Source of the DNA: Psettodes erumei
Taxonomy: Eukaryota > Chordata > Actinopteri > Pleuronectiformes > Psettodidae
NCBI GenBank assembly: GCA_016785225.1
Contig: JAFBJZ010000888.1
Location: 1,554,501 to 1,618,500 of the forward strand
DNA length: 64,000 nucleotides
Direction: 5' to 3'
Part shown: one piece after another, positions 42,601-54,400 of the stretch
Layout: every line of letters begins with the position of its first letter
Numbering within the stretch: position 1 is the stretch's first letter
Translations under genes and position numbers: made by a program
Notes under the pieces: generated by a model
What the model was told of the DNA's origin: nothing
The model's database searches: none
What the model saw: the letters and a program-made list of their open reading frames with translations, nothing else

Positions 42601-45600
42601 TGTGCGTGAACTGGATCACTCCTCATGTTGTTTACGCAGCACATGCTGCCCCCTATTGGCCAGGGGGCACATGGCCTCATGTTTAACTGAGAGAAATACT
42701 ACATTGTACGTAGGTGCGACCTAGCTCCTTGAAGTCAGAGAATGAACAGCGAAGCTTGGTGCTACAACCACATTTCATCGTAACCTGAAATAGCATGACC
42801 ATCGGCTGAGCTACTAAACGCTGCGTTTCTTTACATCTATCTGTGGTTTCCCAAAAAAAGGAAAAGGAAAAGAGAAACAAAACATTTGTTTACACCCAGA
42901 TGTCAGGGGTCTGCCCAATGGTGGACTGAGCGTTAGTTACCTGGAGGGTGGGGGGACGCTGGGAGAGCGTGACCGTGCTCTGTTTATATCAGCCGAGCGA
43001 GAGCAGTGGTTAGATGACATCACCTGCTCAGGGACTGACAACGTGGAGCTCTGGAAGTCTCTGCCATTTGGCCGGTAGTCTACAAAGACAAGAAAGGGAG
43101 GGACGGAGGGACAAGATCAAAGAATGAGAGGGCTATTTAGATGGTTCCTCATTTACATACTAACACAATAGATACTGCAGTGATAGATTTGAATTTACAA
43201 AACAAAATCCCGTGCTAATTTAAGTTTGCAATGCCTCAATAGGGTTCCCCTGTGTTTTTGGGTGAGTGACATAGCTAAATATGCAGCCTTGGTAATGACA
43301 GATTATGACTGCTAACGATGCACGTCCAGTTTAACCACACCCTGAAAGAACAATCTGTCTAAAAGTTAGGCTAAATGCCATTCTGCACAGGTGATAGACT
43401 CTCCATTTTCATTATGCTGAGGCTCAATATTCCAAAACTGAGAACTAGGTTTCAATAAAGGTACAATTCACTTGCTGCGATAACACTGTGCATTAAACAT
43501 GAAAATAGCCTTTTAACGAAATCAGAAACATTATAATGAATTTTCTCTGCAAGACTGATTAGTCCATTGAACTTGAAAGAATTCATTAACCGATAATCAG
43601 ACATGGCTAGAAGCCATGGTTCAGGTCAGTGCTTAGCACTGTAAAGGTTGATTGATATTCAATAGTGTATAGCACATTAAAATGAGTAAAAGAAAACTGA
43701 ATCAAAAGTTGGAAAAGAGGGAAATGATAAAGAAATGTTGACCTTCACTTAAGGAAGTTTGATGTATTAATACAATACAATTTCCTGTGGGTGGTTGCTG
43801 TGAAGAGCAGATTAATTAAATCAATTTCACCATGTCACAAAGTTGAAACAACCCTGGTCAATCCTGATTACAAAGTGGATCCAAGTCAAATTCTTCTGAA
43901 AATGTCACACACTGCACTTTTACAACTAGTCATTCATTCTTTGACTTTCTTTTAAAAAACAAAGCTAAAACAAAAGTAAATGAGACTTTAGCAACATAAG
44001 TGCTTTGCATATTAGGTTTAACAGGGAAAACATTTGCCATTTCTAAACAGCAGCTCTAATACACAGCCTACTGCAGTCAAGCACTTCACTTTCACCCAAA
44101 TAAAATCTATTCTTCCTCTTGACACACTGCTTCATGAATGAGTACAGCCTGACTTTGCCTGATTTTAATGAGAATAGTGGGGCTGCATCAGTGCAGAAGC
44201 AAACAAGATTATATAAATAAGGCAAATGTTAAAAATGACAAAACACATAATCATAACCAGTGCACTACTTGCTGGGGTGCAGTTTACTTAAAAAGGGCCT
44301 AGTGTACTGTACTGTAATAGGTAATATACAATTAGAAATATACTGAAATACACTGAAAAAAAATGTTCCCTTCCTCATTTGAAAATAATAGCATCAGCAG
44401 TTGAATGCAAAGCCTGCAGGACATAAGGTACGTGGTGGAGCCCAAGTAACAGAGGAGGGTGTGACCAGAAGTTGAGTGTAGGGGTATTCCCTTCACCGTG
44501 AACAAAGTGAAGGGGACTGGCATGGTGAGGCAGCGAGGGGCTGATGAGAATGTTAAAGAGGCTGAAGGAGGATTTCCCTCAGCAAGCCCAGGCTCGTGCT
44601 CTTCCCCATCTCTGTCAGTCAGTAACCAAATCTATTAAGAGACCAGATTTGGTCTTTCCAATGCATTTCATTTTTGTTTTCTTTTTTTAAAATGTTTTTT
44701 CTCTCTTTTCTTGTGGACCTGGATAATAACTGCATAACAGTTAAAGGGGAAAACAAAATACATAATTGCTAACACCATTTTTAGCTTGAAAAAATAAAAG
44801 CAAGCATTCACTTTTCTTTATTCTTTGCTATTTTATGTGGCCAAATCTCAAGTTGTTCTCGGCCTCTTTTTTGCCTCTCTCTCCTGCTAACAAATCTACC
44901 TCTCCTTTTCTGTTGTGCAGCATTGGCAAGCCTCGGTGAGTACAGCAAAACAGCAACTGGCAGTGCAGAGGCAGACAAACGCTCACAGCTCGCTCACCGT
45001 ACTACTGCTGCTGCTGATGGGCTGCAGCATTTTACCCTGCTAATATGATATATAATGGTATTTGTAAGCTGTTCAGGCCGAGCAAGCGTTTGATGGATGT
45101 TGACATGAAGGGGGTTAACTAAGTTCACCGCCAAAGGAAATAAACACAAAATTTATGACACATTTCAAAATATGGTCTGAAGAGAAAACCTATTGAACAA
45201 CATTAGAAAGTGTTTCCTACTTTTCCCTCTGACTGTTTCAGTCATCTTGAACTGTAGATGAATTCATTCCTGTTCATTAATATTGGTCTGCACGTTAATA
45301 TGACTTTAGTACATTACCTGTTATTACCCCAACACCATCTTCACAATCGTAGTCTGAGATCTCGCTGTCACTTATCCTCTGGGATCCTTTGAGATAAAGA
45401 GACAGTGTGGAAGAGAGGCAAAAGAGGTGCGGGATAGAATGAGGAGAGAAAGAGACAGATGGCGAGATGGGGAAAACAGGGAAAAGTCCATTATGATCCC
45501 TGGTTCGTTCATTCAGAATCGCAGTATTGATTATATCATGCAGCCCCGGTCTGACTATAATGTTCCTGTGTTCCTATAAACTGAAACTGAAGATGTAAAC

Positions 45601-48600
45601 TGACTGTCTTTACTTTCAGTCTCTAACTCATGACACTGAACTCCACAAAGACACCAAACTGCCCTGCAAGTGAGTGGTTTGGATTATAGATTGAACATTC
45701 AAACGAGTGGCTGGTTTGAACGTTGCGGCCAGTGGGATGTATATGTTAAAATGTGCATCAGCTGTAACAAATAATGCTGCATTTTGCTGTTCGGCTTTAA
45801 CCAAAACAGCAGATCTATCTTCATCTGAACTGTGACACTTTTAAATGACACGCTCAGTCACTCAATTTACATGTGAAGGTGAGAGGGGGAGAAGCGATAT
45901 GGCTTTACAGCTCTTTCTTCATCCTCCCCAGCAGCCTTATCACCTCTCCCTGTCCCTCTCTTTAAAGTATGACACCCTCCCTGCAGCCCCCTTCACCACC
46001 CCACCCCCACCGCCTTCACCGTTCAGTCAACTTAAATCAACTGGACACGTGTGCTTTTTCAGAAATGACAAGTGCTGCACTCTGGCAGTGCCGCTCCCAA
46101 CCTCTCATCTCAGTTGGCTGGAAACTTTTTACAGCTGTCAGCTCTTTTCACCTCACACTAACGCAAACGCCCAGAAAATCGTCCTGGTGGGGAAGCGAGC
46201 AAGGGCCTAAAGTGTCTAGTGGAAGCAGTACAGTGAAGCTGTCCTACGGACTACAGTACATTCATCTAAAGCATGTTCACCAGTATCTGCTCACAGAATG
46301 GAAAAGTGGTGAGAGAAGGGCCATGAAAAGAGCTATTTTGGGTGTTGCATAGATAAAATATGAAAAAGATGAAATATATCATTAAAATAGTATATTATGA
46401 TAAAAGATAATCAAAGCACTCTTTTTTTGTTTCTCGTTTCCATCACCACTGCTTCAGATGATTGCACAGAACACATTTAAATAAAGAATAAAAGGTATCA
46501 CACCAGCAACAGAGTAATCTCCCATATCCCATCACAAATCTGTGAATATATTCACATTCAATACACACAAACACAGGCAAAGCGGAAAGGGCTGCAGAAG
46601 TTTGGCAACATTATTAGATGCAATTTTAAAAGGGGAAATGTTCATAATGGGCAAAATAATAAACAATATACAGTGCATAACAGAGGAAAAGCAAGTGGTC
46701 AAATTATAATGGGAGTTTTTAAAACACCACTTCAGGAAGAGGACTGAGTGCAGTTTTTCAGGATAAGGTTGTAGGTTGTGGGGTGGGATTGTGAGATATT
46801 TAACAGGTGAATACACAGAGGGAGAGACCACTGTGTCCTAAATCTCTCTTTCCCTGGAGCGTGCACACATCTGCTACCCTCGGTGGATTTCAAACGAGCG
46901 GTGTAAAACCTACACCGGCTCACCACGACAATAAGCCACATAAGGCAGCAGAAACGCACCCGTCATGGAAAAAAAAGAGGGATTGGAGAATTGGGGCACA
47001 AGGATGCACCTTTCAACGGTACAGGAGAACACTCAGATGCCCCGCAGAGCATTACTGCCTGCAGGTGCAGGGGTCCTTTACCTGAGTTGTGTGAATATGA
47101 GCCTTTGTCTGTAAAAACAGAAGCGGTGAGGTTGGTGTAACATGCAGGCATGGCAAAAATATGCATCAGCTACAAAGATTTAATAAACAAAAACAAACAA
47201 TAACAAATCTTAATAGTAAATGAATACACATTTATAATCATTACAATTTTGCATTGAACTTAGTGCTTATTCTTGTTGTGTGTATGTGTATTTGCATCTG
47301 TTTTTCAACACAGAATTCTGGAATGAGAGTGAGGTTTTAATTCAGGTAAAAAGAGTATTCCCCAGGGATGAGTTATCCAAAAACACTTGATGGTAATGCA
47401 TAGCTGAATATCTTTGTCAGCCCCCTACTAACAATTTCCTGAAACACAGTTGGGACAGCCATTCAGGTGTACTTGATACAGACAACGAGGATGTTACTGA
47501 CTTCGTTGTCCATAGTAACAAATTTCTGTTTATCTAAATATCTGAATATATGAACGACAATCAGCTGCGGTACTCTGATTTTTTTTAGCAGTGAAGTTAC
47601 GTACTCTGCAGCCGCCTTGTTGGACTCTCTCCGTGGAGCTGCCTGCGTTGTGTGTTAGGGGAGGCACGTGGGAGCGGGATGGAGGAGACATCATGTGTTT
47701 GTAGCTTGTACCAGTGTGGCTCATCGTCCAGAAGAGCTGTCTCCAGTTCAATGAGGATCTGTCACAGGACAAGGGCCGTGGTTAGGTCTCTTACCTCAGA
47801 AATCATCCTATTTGCAACACACAGCAACATGCAACAATACTGATATAGGTCTTACACTGTACTGAGATGTGTTTATGTATCCTAACAGCTTAACACAGAA
47901 AGTGAAAACAACAAAATTCCCTGTCAACACAAAGACTGGACCATGTAATGACCTTGAGCCATCCATGTAATGACCTTGAGCTTTATTAAGGGCTCTACCT
48001 TATTTAAGAGACCTATCTGAGAAACTGTCAAAGCGTGTCCCTGATGGGTGGGGTGGGGTTTTCTTACCTCTCCTAGGAATTCGCTCTCCTCCTCCCTCAC
48101 CCTGGCTTGGTCCCACAAGGTGATCTCCAGCATGCGCTCCCGAAACTCCCGCCGGTGCACCGGCGAATACATAAAAGTCTGGTTCCATTTGGGCTCTAAG
48201 GATTTCTTTACCGTTTTTGTTCTCCTCTTGCTTTTGTCACTGGAGGAACAATAATTCAAACTGTTTTTATTTACAACCATGATAGAAGAGAGCCACGAGT
48301 ACAACAGATCAATAACAGGGCACGGGACAGAGCACAGAGCACAGCACCGTGGCATGCTGACGAGAATGAGACGGCAGGAGAGACACCGCTGTCTCTCTGA
48401 AAAGGTTCTGGGTTCTTCATAAATTCTTCACAAAAAACTATAACAAGAGCTTGGGATGTTACATAAATGCCCCCGCTCCCCAAAAAAGCCCACTTATACA
48501 AAAATCTACTTTCTAAAAATAATTATCTCTGTCTTGTATGCACTTTTTAATGCCATTCTAAATGCACTGACATGACATGGCATTAAATGAGTGTGGTGGG

Positions 48601-51600
48601 TAAAATTAGTAGATGAGTAAATGGTAACCCCTCCTACTCTTACCTTCTATCGGGGAGGAAATAGATTTTGACATAAGGGTTCCTGGGCCGACCGTCTTCC
48701 CTGGGTGGCAGATCTTTGGCGCCCAGGATGGTGACGATTAGTTGATGGCCCACTTTGTCGTACCACAGTTTGACCTGCGGGGGCAGAACGCAGACAGACT
48801 GCTGAGAGACAGCGCAGGGCCAATGGGCGCAACAGCTCACAGAGGGAAAAATGCAGGAGAAGACAACTTCATGAAGTCGGAATTTTACAGGACAGTTTCT
48901 GACTACATATAAGGCCTTCTCCTGTATTTCCCCTTCAGATTAAAGGAAGAAGACGTCTACCTGTTAAGATGACGTCAGGTCACATGCTTGGTGAGGAAAT
49001 TTATCAAAGCTTAAGTGTTCATTGAAAAATGGACTTATTGTGTCCTTGTTAATAGGATATGAAAATGCTAAAGATGTCAAAATAAGATAAAATGATGATA
49101 TTTTAGTCTCTGTGGTTAGAGACCCTCCTTTAGTCAAAAGATGTGTTTTGTAGTTGTGTGCATGGTGCCATACTTATTATATCATCCGCATTGGTTGCAT
49201 TTTATTTAAAATAAATGCGTTGAACTATCATTAAAATTTATAAAATTTTTCTTATTGAATGGAAGTGAATGCCACTGGCTTGAGTTTCATTTCAGCTGAA
49301 GTGAGTTAAAGTGAAATGCTAAAGGCAACATGCTCACAGCATGTGCTCTGTTGAAACGGCACCGTCCGCCAGCAATGACGACGCATCTCATCATGTTCTT
49401 CCAGCTATTCGATGGGCATCAATGCGGAGAAATCAATCATGCTGTTGCAAGAAGAGTCGACGACAGTTCACACTAAGAGGGAAGTATGGACTCCAAAAGA
49501 AGACACTTAGAAGAAGAAAAGTCCAACTGAAGCCTTAAGGAAAGGAGATGAAATGAGAAATAAAACTTCTAAGCTCGTGTCCATACTTCTTTGAAATAAA
49601 TGATTATGGAAAGGGACTGTGCTGTTTAAAACTACCAGCTGTACATGCGGCAGCGCAAGAGAGGGCATTCAAGACAAGTCGATAGATCCGGTGTAGGCAA
49701 CAGCAGACAGCGGGGGAGGGGTGGGTGGGTGAATGGGGCTTATTGGAAAACAAATTGTACCAAATAATCTCTAAACTTGTAGCCCACCAAAATACCAGAT
49801 ACTGCAAAAAATACTAATACTTGTCTGTCTGTCAGTTGTTAATATATTGATTTTCTGAATATGGAAACCTAATCTTTATGTGTGATAATACACACTGTAC
49901 AATTGTAAATCGCCCAAATATATAATACATATGTGACCTCACAATGTGACAAGTTGAAGAATTCACTGAAACCTACATGCTTTTCCAAGAGGATAAACAA
50001 ACACACAAACACAAATATGATTAAGTGCCTTAATTCTAAATCAATATCATGTGCTTACACACTTGTACATTTTGAAAGCACACTTTGCATATCTTTGCAG
50101 ACATCTGCGTGCTTGATTATGTTTAGCAACAATACTGTGGCATCAGATCTGCATAAAGTTTGTTGAGTGAAGTAACATAAAAGTGTCAGCAAGATTAATA
50201 TCTTAGAATTGATTTAAGAATACAGAGTCAAACAAAGCGATTCTACTGCTGTAAAATAAAACAAAACAAATCCACAGGAAAGTCAGTCTGATATTTAAAA
50301 TAGCAGATTAAAAGAGACCCTGGCAGCAAAGGGAAGTCTTCACAGCTTTGCTTGGTTTGAAGTTTGTTATTGTTTGAAGTTTGCGAGGTAGAATGTGCGT
50401 ATTCTTTGTCTCTCAAATGGAAGGGAAAATGCAATTTGGTTTCCAAAACAGGAAGGTCAACTTTCACTGCAACATGAAACTCCAGACACATCAGCCACAA
50501 TCTGCTATGGCTTCAACCCGCATGTGTATAGGGTGAGAAATGATCAAGGCCTGGTTTCATGTCACACTGAAACAGAAAAATAAGCCAAGTCTTTTGTCCC
50601 CAGAAAAATACTGGAGACACCCTCCTGCATTGCCATAGTGGAGATCCCAAAAAAGGATTAGACTAGCTGGGGTCAATGAGCAGGCAATGGAAGAGTGTCT
50701 CTTAAGATTTCTTCAGATTAGTTCAGCATGCACTACCTGAGGATAATGACATGAATGGGTTAAATGAGTAATAACAACTGTCATCATAACAGCGAGACCA
50801 AGAAATTAAATAGAAGAAAATGACACAATGCACTGCACTGAGAGGGAAACTTGAAGCTGCAATTTCCCCGGGAATGCATTTTCCAAAGTATGGAAACAGA
50901 AAAGAGGCCAGTCAACAGTCAATGAGCAAAGACCAAACAGAGATTGTGCCCTGCAGACAGGGCCCATTACCTGGACCCTAGGGGCAAAAGGCGTTGTTCT
51001 TCTACTAAGGCTTTGGCTCTGGATCAGCAAAATTAAATGGCAAAAAAAAAAACATAAAAGAAAGAAAATGCAATAAAACCAAACCCCCACAAAACAACAA
51101 CAAAAACTCACAATACACTATAAACACAACAACAGAAGTTTGTAGTTTCAGATGGGAGATTTAGGTCAGTGACCGTGTTCTTGCTCACCTTTCCTTTATA
51201 TCTTTGCTTCTCTGCGTCTTTCTGCTTTATCACAGATTACTTGTCCCTGAGCTCCTCTGCTCTGTTCTGCATACACCCTTTGAGCAAATTATCAATGGCC
51301 CACAATTATATCTCTCTTTCTTCTCTGGACCTTTTCTCCTCTGCTCCAGAGCTTGCGTCATAGTGACGTTAACTCCCGTTGTTATCCTTAAATACATTTT
51401 AAAGACTGCTCCAAAAATATCACCATGACGGTTCTTTACTGTGTAGAATTACTCATCAGGCGCTGAGCACTGTCTCTGTGATTAGCTGTTTTGGGATTTC
51501 AAGGTCAGACTATAACAGGTATCTGGGCACGAAAAGGGTTTGCAGATTGCAGAGCCTATTTTGATTGGCTGACCGGATACAAATGTACAGTGTTGTCTGA

Positions 51601-54365
51601 ATAACTCTAAGGGACAGATTTAGGTTCAATCCCAATCTTGTGAGATGTTGTGAGAAAAAAGACAGGTGTTACACAGATGCTCAAGCTATTTCCCTCGTAC
51701 ATCCTAAATTTGAGTGTTGATTTATCTCTTGCTTTAATGCAGCCTTTTACCCATTTACCCCAAGAGGGATTTTATACTAGATAATGGACAACACACAGTA
51801 ACCTGATCTACAGTCCTGTGCTGGGTTGGCAAGGGGCCAGCTGATGAGGCAGAGTTAGAGAAGCTTGGCCTTGTAGCCTGAACAATGGTATAAAGTGGGA
51901 TTTTAATGATATTTTAAGTCACATAATGAATGCAAAATGTATATATACTCAGTATTGTACTATTAATCTCTATTATACTCACTGACCCATCTTATTCATA
52001 TGACTTCACCACCGTTCAAAGCAACCAAACAATGCAGTCCCCACAGAGGATCGAACATGTCGTTTTCATGTCACTTACTGAAAGCTGTCCTGACAGGTAC
52101 TGGGGGGCGTCCCTCAGCATACTGGGACTCATGGGGGATGTGACGGAGATGGATGGGCGATCCATCTTCTGAGACTCAAAAGAACTCGAACCTGACATGG
52201 CACGGATACACAGTAACGTTATTTAGCAACGATGTTGGTTTCCGCTTGTAGTTTTAGCAACATGAGGACATAAATTGAGAGGGAGGGAGGTAGAAAGAAA
52301 TACACACACAAGAGGGGAGACACAAAGAGAGCAAGAGACAGAAATACAGAAAGGCAGAATGAAAGAAGCAACTCTCTCAGACATTCCTTTCACTTGATAT
52401 TTGCAGGCTAATGGGATAAAATGGAATAATAAGATTGGCTGATGATCTTGACAAGACTCACTTGATTCCAGTTGTGCATGTGTGCTGTCTGGTATCCTCG
52501 GAATATCTCTGAAAAAAAACCCAAAACAACAAAAACAGACAAAGTGTGAGTGTGTTGGATGGAAGAGAAGGAGGGGATGAAGAGGATCAATTTGAGCTAA
52601 TGCTGAATGCAGTGTGCTTTAATGACCATAAGCACTGCATTAGTCTTCATTCACACGGAATCTCCCTCAGCAGTGCATGGGTGGCTTTATGTGGGAAGTG
52701 GGTCAGATAAAGCAACTGGCAAAGCCAAGGGCCCTCCGTATTCTCTCCACAATATCCCCTTTTCGAGAACAATTGGAAGAGACTGTGAGCCAGGTGGCGG
52801 GCTTCATTTCTGCTGGACGGCGTTGTTCTGTCCCACACAAGGCGTGAGCTGACAGAGGCAGCGCCGGAGGGAGGGAGGGAGGAACAGATGTTGAATAAAC
52901 AAGCCGGGCCCCACTCCTTCACAAACACAAAACTATATTCCCTCTTCTCTTCCCTCTTCTCATCTCCATACAATAGAGATTTAAGTAAAATTCAAAATCA
53001 GTAAGTCATACAGGCCAATGAGTCATGTTGTGATCAACGGGGGTGATGAAGGTAAATGATATAGTCACATGATGTAGTCTGATGTGTAATCCTTGCTCTA
53101 ATTAGTTTTAGTTTTGGATGTGCATGAAGTTAATACATGTCTGTATGACTGAATCACATCTGAAAGTATTTTGAAATATCTAAGAAACAAACATTTTACT
53201 GCACAGCAGTGGCGTTAATACTGGAAAGTTTTTTTGATGAGTTACATTTAATTTCATCCACTCAAGGTGATTATTCCTTTTCCGGGGTCACAAGGGCCTG
53301 GAACCTTTCCAAGTATGCACTTCTTAAGAGACAGGTGCGTATTCTGGTTCTTATTCAGAAAAAAAGTAACACAATTTCAGCACAAATTATCATCACGCTG
53401 AAAAACTTCAAAAAGGCTTCCCTATTGTTTACTAACACCAGAACTGCCTGGTGAAGAGTTTAATGTGCGTCATCATTTGTGAGCTCTCACCCTATCGGCC
53501 GTGAGACCACCAGCTCCACCTGCGGCTCAGGCTTGGATTCTAGTATGATATTGTAAACTTCTTTAAATGTGGCTCCTTGTAAAAGCTTCCCATTCCACTC
53601 CAGCACTTGGTCACCTGCAAAAACACAGAGAGACACTGAATATCACATGCGAGCACTACTAGTGTCATCACTGTCTGGAAAACACATACTTCTAGAGCAT
53701 GCTGAATAATACTACTGAAATTTTAGATTCTTCATAAAAGTTCTGTTTTCTTGAATACCTGGCCTGAGGTGTCCAACAGTGTCTGCTAGACTTCCTTTCC
53801 TCACTTTAGTGATGAAAGCACAAAGTCTACCAGATTCTGTCATCTTGCCTCCCACCACCTGTAGAGGCAGAGAGGAGACCAGATTAGCCATGATTAGCCA
53901 CACAGAATTATAATGTGCCATGTTAACTCTTCGTGGCAAAACTATAACATTTGCACTACAGTTTGCAGAAGGAGACAGACCCCCCCCCCCCAGGAATCCT
54001 GTTGATGTCATTGCCTTAGCCTTGCCTGCAAGGAACGAATCCTCAATAAAAGCAATTCAAGGAGGGGGTCAATGGTAAAAGTGCATCTTTGTTTTAAAAA
54101 AAAAAGTCCAGGGCTATGTTTTGTTCCCCAGAGACACACTCTGGTGCTGCTCTGTGGCTCTGTAACAGTGCACGACCGTGGGCTAGAGCTGTACTGTACA
54201 GTTCTGAGCTGCTGTACTCCACTCTGCTCAGCTTACACGGGCATCATACAAATAAAAATCCCTCTTAATGGCAGCTGAATGCCAACATACAAAGGAGCTT
54301 AGGGAAGTCTGCTAAATGAAATGGCTTTATGTAACAGGCAGGAGCCAGAGAGGGAGGCTCGCAAA

Positions 54366-54400
<35 letters not shown>

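Noticed and set aside
45845..46352. Two overlapping plus-strand open frames
   Set aside because: Overlap each other in different frames within an intron and show no protein-like conservation.
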